Shown here one piece after another: positions 38,038-43,869 of a DNA stretch of 43,869 nucleotides. Position numbers and translations under genes: made by a program. This stretch comes from Gemmatimonadota bacterium (lineage in GTDB: Bacteria; JAAXHH01): assembly GCA_026705925.1 (NCBI GenBank), contig JAPOZT010000033.1:1-43869 (forward strand), read 5' to 3'. Within the stretch, counting starts at the first letter, position 1. Each line of letters starts with the position of its first letter. Below the pieces are notes generated by a model that was not told the DNA's origin, ran no database searches, and saw nothing but the letters and a program-made list of their open reading frames with translations.

Positions 38038-38066
38038 TTGCGAATTCGAGGGGCAGCCTGTACCAT
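38038..38066 (+). promoter_or_regulatory. weak candidate promoter for the yesL-like gene
   Basis: TTGCGA (38038-38043), 17 bp, then TACCAT (38061-38066). The match is partial, but the position fits the divergent gene start at 38211 and places the 45-bp repeats in its 5' leader. Confidence 0.3.
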
Positions 38067-38080
38067 GCTGGCGTTGCTTT

Positions 38081-38210
38081 AGCAGTCCGAGTCGGCTCTT
38101 GGAATCGGGCTTCGCGTGCCGCTGTAGCAGTCCGAGTCGGCTCTTGGAATCGGGCTTCGCGTGCCGCTGAATCAGTCCGAGTCGGCCGTTGGATACGGGG
38201 TGCGCCGAAT
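38081..38210. repeat. 45-bp tandem repeat, about three copies
   Basis: Two near-identical 45-bp units (38081-38125 and 38126-38170) and a diverged third (38171-38210) that runs into the start of the next gene. Each contains the short dyad CCGAGTCGG. They occupy the space where the ribosome-binding site and 5' leader of the next gene should be. Confidence 0.9.
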
Positions 38211-38891
38211 ATGCAGGACAGGGAACCCGGTCTGTTCAGGAAGTGGTTCTGGAATACCTATGATTACCTGGGAACGCTGATCGTGATCAACATCCTCTGG
38301 TTGCTGCTTGCCCTGCCGCTGGTAACCCTTCCCCTCGCCTTCGCCGGACTGTTCCGGGTCACCGGACGCATCGCGGCCTACGAAGAAACGGGCATCCGGG
38401 ACTTCTTCGCCCACACCCGCGGGGACCTGCGCCGGTGCTTTCTGCTCTGCGGCCTGTACGCGGGCGTCCTGATCCTCCTCGCGGCCAACGTGCTCTTCTA
38501 CGTGCGGCTCATGGAAACCTGGCCGTGGACGGGGGCGATACTGAGCGGCGTGATGATGTGGCTGATCGTCTTCGTCTGCATGACGGCCGTATACGCGCTG
38601 CCCCTCATGCTGCGCGAGCAAGTACCCGTCAGGCAGATCGTCCGGACGGGCGTATACCTGGTCGTGGACAACCCGCGCCATTCCTTCGCGCTGCTGGCGG
38701 CCGGTGCCCTCGTCATGGCCTTCAGCCTGGCCAGCGGTGTCGGGCTGCTCTTTCTGGGTCTCGGCGCCATCGGCGTCCTTTTCAGCACCGGATTGAGGGA
38801 AATACTGAAACGATATGAACTTAAGGAATCCGGCGTCCTGGAGGAAGCCCGTGGATGGCGGGACCTGCTCCGCCCATGGGGGTATTCATGA
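38211..38891 (+). CDS. YesL/DUF624-like integral membrane protein
   Basis: A 226-residue protein with about five hydrophobic segments (roughly residues 20-50, 80-100, 107-135, 162-180 and 182-198). The opening FRKWFWNTYDYLGTLIVINILWLLLALPLVTLPLAFAGL resembles the DUF624/YesL family, whose role is unknown although some lie near sugar-use genes. Its start lies in the last degenerate copy of the 45-bp repeat. Its stop overlaps tmk by 4 bp (ATGA). The family call is by visual resemblance only. Confidence 0.68.
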   Translation: MQDREPGLFRKWFWNTYDYLGTLIVINILWLLLALPLVTLPLAFAGLFRVTGRIAAYEETGIRDFFAHTRGDLRRCFLLCGLYAGVLILLAANVLFYVRLMETWPWTGAILSGVMMWLIVFVCMTAVYALPLMLREQVPVRQIVRTGVYLVVDNPRHSFALLAAGALVMAFSLASGVGLLFLGLGAIGVLFSTGLREILKRYELKESGVLEEARGWRDLLRPWGYS

Positions 38892-39550
38892 TGGGGAAGG
38901 AGGTCCGCGGCGACGCCGGGGAGGCCACCGCGCCGTTCATCGTGATCGAAGGGATCGACGGTGCGGGCAAGACGACCCAGTTGAAGCGGCTCAGGCGGTG
39001 GATGGAGACCCGTTACGGTGGTCCGGTCCATACCACGGGGGAACCCACGAACCGCCCTATCGGAAAACTGTTGAAAGACGCCCTTCAGCGCCGGGTGGAA
39101 CTCGACGGAATCTGTCACGCGCTGCTCTTCGCGGCCGATCGGATCGACCACGTCAAAACGGAAATCGAATCCCACATACACCGCGGCATCCCCGTGCTGT
39201 GCGACCGGTATTTCCTCTCTTCCTTCGCTTACCAGTGGCGGGAGATGCCCGGCGAGCTGGACTGGATCGAGTCGATCAACGCCCGGGCGATCCACCCTCA
39301 CCTGACCCTTTTGATCGACGCGCCCGCCGAAGTCTGCATGGACCGCATACGCCGTGCGCGGCCGGATACCGAACTGTTCGAGGATCTCGAAACGCTTCGC
39401 GCCATCCGCGAGAACTACCTGGAACTGGCGCGGCGGAGAAGCGTTCTGGACCACATCAGGATTATCGACGGCGCGCGCACGCCCGACCAAGTGCAGGAGG
39501 AAGCGCGCGCGCGGGTGGAAGAAGTGATGCAACCCTCCTGCAGCGGATAG
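38888..39550 (+). CDS. tmk: thymidylate kinase
   Basis: A 220-residue kinase phosphorylating dTMP to dTDP. The P-loop EGIDGAGKTTQLKRL is near residue 21. TTGEPTNRPIG binds dTMP, LLFAADRIDHV and the DRYFLSSFAYQW motif follow, and RIRRARPDTELFE is in the lid region. ATG 38888 is chosen for its ATGA overlap with the upstream gene; ATG 38891 and an upstream in-frame ATG at 38855 are alternatives. Confidence 0.94.
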   Translation: MMGKEVRGDAGEATAPFIVIEGIDGAGKTTQLKRLRRWMETRYGGPVHTTGEPTNRPIGKLLKDALQRRVELDGICHALLFAADRIDHVKTEIESHIHRGIPVLCDRYFLSSFAYQWREMPGELDWIESINARAIHPHLTLLIDAPAEVCMDRIRRARPDTELFEDLETLRAIRENYLELARRRSVLDHIRIIDGARTPDQVQEEARARVEEVMQPSCSG

Positions 39551-39554
39551 CGCC

Positions 39555-39767
39555 ATGCTGACCTACATACTCCGGTTCGTAATGAGATTCCTGGCGGGGA
39601 TCCTGATCCAGCAGGTCCTTCGTTTCCTGGCCGCCATGGTCATGCGTCCACCCCGGCCGGCCCGGCCGGCGCCCGAACCCCGGTCCCGGACGCCGCAGAA
39701 GCCGAAGACGACTATCGATCCGAAGAACATCGAGGAAGGTAAGTTCGAAGACATCCCCGGGAAGTGA
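39555..39767 (+). CDS. small membrane-anchored protein of unknown function
   Basis: A 70-residue ORF 4 bp after tmk. Residues 3-29 are a hydrophobic helix with a few Arg residues, then a Pro/Arg linker (PPRPARPAPEPRSR), then an acidic/basic tail ending NIEEGKFEDIPGK. I do not recognise the family. The tight spacing and co-orientation support it as a real gene. Confidence 0.55.
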   Translation: MLTYILRFVMRFLAGILIQQVLRFLAAMVMRPPRPARPAPEPRSRTPQKPKTTIDPKNIEEGKFEDIPGK

Positions 39768-39799
39768 CACCTTGAGCAAAGCGACAACGTGAGCAGAAG

Positions 39800-40306
39800 A
39801 TGCTGAGAAACTTCACCTGGGTCATACCCCGGCGGCTGGCAGGCATGGCCCTGCCGACGGGCGCCCATCGAAGAGGCGCGGGCGGCAAGGCGGACCCCGA
39901 GGCGGACCCTGCGCTGGAACAGGACATGATGCGCCTGAAGGAACTGGGCGTAAGCGCCGTGGTGTCCCTGACGCGCGAGCCGCTCCACGGGGAGACGCTG
40001 GACCACTGCGGGATACGCAGCCTGCACATTCCCGTGGAGGACATGACGGCGCCTTCACCGGAACAGATCCGTCGGGCCGTTGAGTATATCGATGAACATA
40101 TAGATCAGGGCGGCGTGGTCGTGCACTGCATGGCGGGCATAGGCCGGACCGGAACCGTGCTGGCCGGGTATCTCGTCTGGCGGGGATCCTCGCCCGAAGC
40201 CGCCATAGCGGAAATCAGGAACAGCAGGCCCGGGTCGGTGGAGACCTTCGACCAGGAATCGTCGATCTTCCGGTTCGCCGAATCCATGGCCGGGCACAAC
40301 GCGTAG
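39800..40306 (+). CDS. DUSP23-like dual-specificity protein phosphatase
   Basis: A 168-residue Cys-based phosphatase. The HCMAGIGRTGT active-site loop fits HCx5R, with the nucleophile Cys near residue 113. LGVSAVVSLTREPLHG supplies a general-acid-side strand. The N-terminal NFTWVIPRRLAGMALP and the C-terminal AIAEIRNSRPGSVETFDQE follow the plan of human DUSP23/VHZ along the whole length, as I remember that sequence. A charged insertion of about 15 residues sits near residue 25. The substrate is unknown. A GCAGAAG site precedes ATG 39800. Confidence 0.85.
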   Translation: MLRNFTWVIPRRLAGMALPTGAHRRGAGGKADPEADPALEQDMMRLKELGVSAVVSLTREPLHGETLDHCGIRSLHIPVEDMTAPSPEQIRRAVEYIDEHIDQGGVVVHCMAGIGRTGTVLAGYLVWRGSSPEAAIAEIRNSRPGSVETFDQESSIFRFAESMAGHNA

Positions 40307-40310
40307 AAAG

Positions 40311-40370
40311 AGACGCGCGTAAGGCAAGACGCGCACAGGTAATGGCGCGCGGTAGGTAAAGACGCGCAAG
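40311..40370. repeat. degenerate 16-17 bp repeat between phosphatase and isomerase genes
   Basis: About four copies of AGACGCGC followed by an AAGG/TAGGT-like tail fill the 80-bp gap. The last leads into the GGGAGG ribosome-binding site of the next gene. Confidence 0.65.
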
Positions 40371-40386
40371 GGAGGCATCGAGCCCC

Positions 40387-41280
40387 ATGTTCACGATCGC
40401 TGTAATCACCGACGAAGTGTCCCAGGACCTGGACAGGGTCATCGCATTCGCCCGTGACTTCAACCTGGACGGGATCGAGATCCGATCGATCTGGGACAAA
40501 CCGCCCCAGGATCTCAACGACGACGAGGTCGCCCGGATCAGGGACCGGACCGGTGAAGCCGGACTGGCGGTCGTCGGCGTGGCACCACCCTTCTACAAGT
40601 GCGACATACATGACGACGCCTCGTGCAGGGAACATCTCGAAATCCTCCGCAGGAGCATACGGGTCGCCCGGGGTTTGGACACGCCGCTGGTCCGCGTTTT
40701 CGCCTTCTGGAAACAGGATCCCCTCGATAAATACTGGGACCGGATTGTCGACCGGTTCCTTGAACCTGTCCGTATCGCCGAGGGCGAGGGCGTCGTGATG
40801 GGACTGGAAAACGAGATGTCCACCATGATCGGCACCGGCGCGGAGACCCGTCGTTTGATCGACGCCCTGGATACACCGGTCGTCAAGCCCCTCTGGGATC
40901 CCTGCAACGAGCTGTTCGACGACGACGGTCACGCACCTTATCCCGACGGTTACGACCACATCCGGTCGGACATGTATCACATGCACATAAAGGATGGGGC
41001 CAGGGGTACGGACAATAAGTATGTCAATGTTCCCATGTGCGAAGGCGAGATCGACTACCGCGGTCAGTTCGCCGACCTGGTCGAGCGGGACTACGAGGGT
41101 TGCGTGTCACTCGAGACCCATTGGCGCATCGGACCGGAGCAGATCGAACAGACCCTGCTTGAATTGCCGGGTGGAAAACAGTTTTCGGAGGCCGGCGAAG
41201 CGGCCTCCAGGATCTGCATGCGGAACACGCTGGACTTCCTGGCCGACCTGGGCGTGGAGCGGTCCGGCTGGCCCGCGTAA
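40387..41280 (+). CDS. sugar phosphate isomerase/epimerase-like TIM-barrel protein
   Basis: A 297-residue protein of the xylose-isomerase-like (AP endonuclease 2) barrel family. [35 protein letters not shown] starts the barrel. Metal-site candidates are Glu in GLENEMST, Asp in LWDPCNELF, His in MYHMHIKDG, and Glu in VSLETHWRI. The substrate and reaction cannot be assigned. A GGGAGG site precedes ATG 40387. It is followed after 50 bp by aspS. Confidence 0.8.
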   Translation: MFTIAVITDEVSQDLDRVIAFARDFNLDGIEIRSIWDKPPQDLNDDEVARIRDRTGEAGLAVVGVAPPFYKCDIHDDASCREHLEILRRSIRVARGLDTPLVRVFAFWKQDPLDKYWDRIVDRFLEPVRIAEGEGVVMGLENEMSTMIGTGAETRRLIDALDTPVVKPLWDPCNELFDDDGHAPYPDGYDHIRSDMYHMHIKDGARGTDNKYVNVPMCEGEIDYRGQFADLVERDYEGCVSLETHWRIGPEQIEQTLLELPGGKQFSEAGEAASRICMRNTLDFLADLGVERSGWPA

Positions 41281-41330
41281 CGCATCGACCCGAGCCACGG
41301 TTCAACCGGAAAGGGAAGAAAGGGAATAAG

Positions 41331-43103
41331 ATGAAAGACCACCCGTACAGGACGCACACCTGCGGTGAATTGCGGCAGACCGACGATGGAACGCGGGTGC
41401 GGATCGCCGGCTGGGTGCACCGCAAGCGGGACCACGGCGGCCTGCTCTTCATCGACCTGAGAGACCACTACGGGGTCACGCAGGTCGTCATCACACCGGA
41501 GAGCGGATTCCACGAGGAGGCGGGAGACCTGCGTTCGGAAAGCGTCGCCACCTTTACCGGCGAGGTGATCCTGCGGGCGGAGGATGCGATCAACCCCAAC
41601 CTGCCCTCCGGGCACATCGAGGTGAAGGCCGATTCCATGACGGTGCTCAGCGCCGCGGATGCCCTGCCCCTGTCGGTCGCCGACGAGCGGGAATACCCGG
41701 AAGCCACCCGGCTGACCTACCGCATGCTGGACCTGCGCAGGCAGCGGCTGCACCACAATATCATCATGCGGTCACGCATCATCGCGAGCATACGTCGCCG
41801 CATGACGGAACTGGGTTTCAACGAGTTCAACACGCCCATCCTCACCAGCAGTTCGCCCGAGGGCGCCCGGGACTACCTGGTCCCGAGCCGCGTGCATCCC
41901 GGCAAGTTCTACGCCCTGCCCCAGGCACCGCAGCAGTTCAAGCAGCTCCTGATGATCTCGGGGTTCGACCGGTACTTCCAGATCGCCCCGTGCTTCCGGG
42001 ATGAAGACGCCCGGGCTGACCGGTCGCCGGGCGAGTTCTACCAGCTGGACGTGGAGATGTCCTTCGTCGAGCAGGACGACGTCTTCGAAGCGTTGGAATC
42101 CCTGTTTTACGGCCTGTTCACCGAGTTCACCGACTGGGACGTCACCGCCCCGCCCTTCCCGCGCATCCCCTACCGCGACGCGATGCTCCGTTACGGGACC
42201 GACAAGCCCGACCTCCGGTTCGGCCTCGAGATCGAGGACGTCACCGAGGCCTTCCGGGCGTCGGAGTTCAACGCCTTCCGCCAGATCGTCGAGAAGGGCG
42301 GCGTCGTCAGGGTCCTGGCCGTCCCGGACGTGGCCGCGCGGCCCCGCAGTTTCTTCGACAACCTGGACCGGACCGTGAAGGAGGACTTCGGGGGACGGGG
42401 CGCGGCGTACATCTCCTTCGCCGAGGACGGCATCAAGGGTTCCATCGCCCGCGTGCTGGACGAGCCGACTCTCGAACGGCTGAAAACCGTCATCGAACCC
42501 GAAACGGGGGCCTCCTGGTTCTTCGTGGCCGACACGGAGGAACGGGCCGTCGACGTGGCGGGCCGGCTCAGGCTGCATTTCGCCGACCTGCTCGACCTGC
42601 GGGAACCGGGCGCCTACCGGTTCTGCTGGATCGTCGATTTCCCCATGTACGAGCACGACGCCGAATCGGGCAAGGTGATCTTCTCGCACAATCCCTTCTC
42701 CATGCCCCAGGGCGGCCTCGAAGCCCTGGAGACCACGCCGCCCCTCGATGTCCTGGCCTACCAGTACGACATCGTTTGCAACGGTACGGAACTGTCCAGC
42801 GGCGCCATCCGGAACCACCGGCCCGACATCATGTACCGGGCCTTCGAAATCGCCGGTTACTCCGCCAGCGAAGTCGACGCGGAGTTCGGCGGCATGATCA
42901 GCGCGCTGAAGTACGGCGCGCCGCCCCACGGCGGCATCGCTCCGGGCATCGACCGCATCGTCATGCTCCTCACCGACGAGACCAATCTCCGTGAAGTCAT
43001 CGCCTTCCCCCTGAATCAGAACGCCCAGGACCTGCTCATGGGCGCGCCCGGGGAGGTCAGCGAAAAACAGCTCCGGGAACTCCATATCCGCCTTCGGCGG
43101 TAG
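41331..43103 (+). CDS. aspS: aspartyl-tRNA synthetase, bacterial type (possibly non-discriminating)
   Basis: A 590-residue class IIb synthetase with the OB-fold anticodon domain (1-110), the catalytic core and the bacterial GAD insertion. Motif 2 is [24 protein letters not shown] and motif 3 is [13 protein letters not shown]. The anticodon loop reads RKRDHGG with His35; a His there is associated with AspRSs that also mischarge tRNA-Asn, while E. coli has Leu. That would require an amidotransferase elsewhere in the genome. An AAGGGAAGAAAGGG site precedes ATG 41331. Confidence 0.97.
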   Translation: MKDHPYRTHTCGELRQTDDGTRVRIAGWVHRKRDHGGLLFIDLRDHYGVTQVVITPESGFHEEAGDLRSESVATFTGEVILRAEDAINPNLPSGHIEVKADSMTVLSAADALPLSVADEREYPEATRLTYRMLDLRRQRLHHNIIMRSRIIASIRRRMTELGFNEFNTPILTSSSPEGARDYLVPSRVHPGKFYALPQAPQQFKQLLMISGFDRYFQIAPCFRDEDARADRSPGEFYQLDVEMSFVEQDDVFEALESLFYGLFTEFTDWDVTAPPFPRIPYRDAMLRYGTDKPDLRFGLEIEDVTEAFRASEFNAFRQIVEKGGVVRVLAVPDVAARPRSFFDNLDRTVKEDFGGRGAAYISFAEDGIKGSIARVLDEPTLERLKTVIEPETGASWFFVADTEERAVDVAGRLRLHFADLLDLREPGAYRFCWIVDFPMYEHDAESGKVIFSHNPFSMPQGGLEALETTPPLDVLAYQYDIVCNGTELSSGAIRNHRPDIMYRAFEIAGYSASEVDAEFGGMISALKYGAPPHGGIAPGIDRIVMLLTDETNLREVIAFPLNQNAQDLLMGAPGEVSEKQLRELHIRLRR

Positions 43104-43138
43104 CCCCGCCCCGCCTCCGATTTATTTTACTTACACCC

Positions 43139-43167
43139 TTGACAATGGCAGGGATGTTCATTATATT
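43139..43167 (+). promoter_or_regulatory. consensus-like promoter for the tRNA-tuf cluster
   Basis: A perfect -35 TTGACA (43139-43144), 17-bp spacer, and TATATT (43162-43167). It lies 55 bp upstream of the first tRNA in a locally AT-rich stretch. Confidence 0.8.
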
Positions 43168-43180
43168 TACCTGTCTGTGT

Positions 43181-43197
43181 TCTTGAGCTGCTCAAGA
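43181..43197 (+). promoter_or_regulatory. hairpin in the tRNA cluster leader
   Basis: TCTTGAG-CTG-CTCAAGA is a perfect 7-bp stem with a 3-nt loop between promoter and first tRNA. It may be a processing or stability element. Confidence 0.5.
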
Positions 43198-43222
43198 TGC
43201 GTATCCGTACTGATTATAATGG

Positions 43223-43295
43223 GCCACCATAGCTCCAATGGCAGAGCGGCTGATTTGTAATCAGTAGGTTCTCGGTTCGAATCCGAGTGGTGGCT
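43223..43295 (+). tRNA. tRNA-Thr (TGT)
   Basis: A 73-nt cloverleaf. GCCACCA pairs with TGGTGGC, the D arm carries AGCTC, and the anticodon loop TTTGTAA gives TGT. The T arm CTCGG-TTCGAAT-CCGAG is perfect and the discriminator is T. CCA is not encoded. Confidence 0.97.
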
Positions 43296-43307
43296 TTCAG
43301 GCAGCCA

Positions 43308-43389
43308 GGGGAGGTTCCAGAGCGGTCAAATGGGACGGACTGTAAATCCGTTGGCTCAGCCTTCGCAGGTTCGAATCCTGCCCTCCCCA
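43308..43389 (+). tRNA. tRNA-Tyr (GTA)
   Basis: An 82-nt class II tRNA with a long variable arm. GGGGAGG pairs with CCTCCCC, the anticodon stem ACGGA/TCCGT encloses loop CTGTAAA (anticodon GTA), and the T arm is GCAGG-TTCGAAT-CCTGC. The discriminator is A. Its GUN anticodon makes it a substrate for the tgt product in this window. Confidence 0.97.
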
Positions 43390-43500
43390 TGTTTCGCGAA
43401 GCGGGGCGGCAACACCGGCTGGACCATATGGGCAGACCGGCCCGACCGGCCAGGATGACCGGAGTGACCAGGATGACCAGCAGCTTCAGAACGAAGACCG

Positions 43501-43574
43501 GCGGGAATAGCTCAGTTGGCTAGAGCATCAGCCTTCCAAGCTGAGGGTCGCGGGTTCGAGTCCCGTTTCCCGCT
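43501..43574 (+). tRNA. tRNA-Gly (TCC)
   Basis: A 74-nt cloverleaf. GCGGGAA pairs with TTCCCGC, the anticodon stem TCAGC/GCTGA encloses loop CTTCCAA (anticodon TCC), and the T arm is CGGG-TTCGAGT-CCCG. A 111-bp spacer with short direct repeats separates it from tRNA-Tyr. Confidence 0.97.
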
Positions 43575-43609
43575 CTATAGGTCCCATGTCCGGGGTTCGG
43601 AATAACTGA

Positions 43610-43638
43610 AGGTTTTTACCGCAGAACTGTAAAAACTT
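43610..43638 (+). promoter_or_regulatory. 10-bp hairpin between tRNA-Gly and tRNA-Thr
   Basis: AGGTTTTTAC pairs with GTAAAAACTT (one G-U pair) around a 9-nt loop. The AT-rich stem has no following T tract, so it looks like a processing element rather than a terminator. Confidence 0.5.
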
Positions 43639-43659
43639 ATCTGAACCTTGAACGAAAGC

Positions 43660-43732
43660 GCCCTTGTAGCTCAGTTGGTAGAGCAACACCATGGTAAGGT
43701 GTAGGTCGCCGGTTCAAGTCCGGCCGAGGGCT
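43660..43732 (+). tRNA. tRNA-Thr (GGT)
   Basis: A 73-nt cloverleaf. GCCCTTG pairs with CGAGGGC (one T-G pair), the anticodon stem ACACC/GGTGT encloses loop ATGGTAA (anticodon GGT), and the T arm is GCCGG-TTCAAGT-CCGGC. It is the last tRNA before tuf, a widely conserved arrangement. Confidence 0.97.
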
Positions 43733-43815
43733 TGGCGCTGAATGTCGCTGACGAACTTTGCTGACTTGAAGACGTTTACGTTTCGTTAACCCAGCCGGTT
43801 CAGGAGAAAGACTCC

Positions 43816-43869
43816 ATGTCGAAGGAAAGATTCGAGCGTACCAAGCCCCACGTGAACATCGGCACGATC
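43816..43869 (+). CDS. tuf: elongation factor Tu (5' end only)
   Basis: The first 18 codons, MSKERFERTKPHVNIGTI, match the universal start of EF-Tu, the GTPase that brings aminoacyl-tRNA to the ribosome. AGGAGA lies 9 bp before ATG 43816. The rest is beyond the right window edge. The Thr-Tyr-Gly-Thr tRNA cluster followed by tuf is a well-known bacterial gene order and supports the call. Confidence 0.96.
   Translation, partial: MSKERFERTKPHVNIGTI

Noticed and set aside
37940..38170. 76-codon plus-strand open frame ending in two repeat-encoded copies
   Set aside because: It runs through the trp promoter and is generated by the 45-bp repeats; there is no ribosome-binding site.
41772..43085. 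437-codon minus-strand open frame
   Set aside because: Antisense shadow of aspS, whose motifs are complete on the plus strand.
43215..43220. TATAAT directly before tRNA-Thr (TGT)
   Set aside because: As a -10 box it would start transcription inside the tRNA, and no -35 lies 16-18 bp upstream. The promoter at 43139-43167 fits better.
43287..43523. 78-codon open frame across the tRNA genes
   Set aside because: It overlaps three clear tRNA genes and has no protein-like features.

Overview
The window is a GC-rich bacterial chromosome segment made almost entirely of core housekeeping and biosynthetic genes. Nothing in it looks like phage, plasmid, insertion sequence, CRISPR or rRNA. An MlaF-type ABC ATPase suggests an outer-membrane (diderm) bacterium. 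The GC content, abundant short tandem repeats and gene mix fit an uncultured lineage of the Latescibacterota/Gemmatimonadota kind, but that placement is a low-confidence guess. Start codons include ATG, GTG and TTG, and many neighbouring genes overlap by 4 bp (ATGA, GTGA or TTGA).

Layout. (1) 1-618, minus: 5' part of glyQS. (2) 850-3123, plus: ygfZ and pyrC, separated by 19-bp tandem repeats. (3) 3153-19722, minus: a run of 20 genes. It starts at a strong promoter (19769-19797) and reads yicC-gmk-rpoZ-coaBC-udg-dnaB-mlaF-tgt-yajC-def-fmt-rsmB-ffh-rpsP-rimM-trmD-rplS-rnhB-yraN and a PHP-domain metallohydrolase. It covers nucleotide and CoA synthesis, replication, tRNA/rRNA modification, N-terminal formylation and deformylation, and protein targeting. 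(4) 20073-21893, plus: an RqcH/NFACT ribosome-rescue factor. (5) 22013-37661, minus: an aromatic amino-acid supraoperon reading trpEG-trpS-trpD-trpC-trpF-aroE-aroC-aroKB-aroQ-trpB-trpA-aroH-aroF-tyrA-pheA. (6) 38211-43103, plus: a YesL-like membrane protein, tmk, a small membrane protein, a DUSP23-like phosphatase, a sugar isomerase-like protein and aspS. (7) 43139-43869, plus: a promoter, four tRNA genes (Thr-TGT, Tyr-GTA, Gly-TCC, Thr-GGT) and the first 18 codons of tuf.

The supraoperon encodes the shikimate pathway (DAHP synthase, AroB, AroQ, AroE, AroK, AroC), all of tryptophan synthesis, and chorismate mutase, prephenate dehydrogenase and prephenate dehydratase for Tyr and Phe. EPSP synthase (aroA) and an aromatic aminotransferase are absent. 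Upstream of trpEG are a near-consensus sigma70 promoter, a 39-codon leader ORF with three Trp, three Phe and two Tyr codons packed into 17 codons, and an intrinsic terminator with a long U tract. This reads as a ribosome-mediated attenuator that could sense all three aromatic amino acids. It is the most interesting element here.

A second theme is many short (9-45 bp) direct tandem duplications. Several copy a gene's stop-codon or start-codon region (ygfZ, rpsP, rsmB, coaBC, trpF, trpS). Others create low-complexity in-frame insertions in conserved enzymes (TrmD, TrpRS, YgfZ, family 4 UDG).
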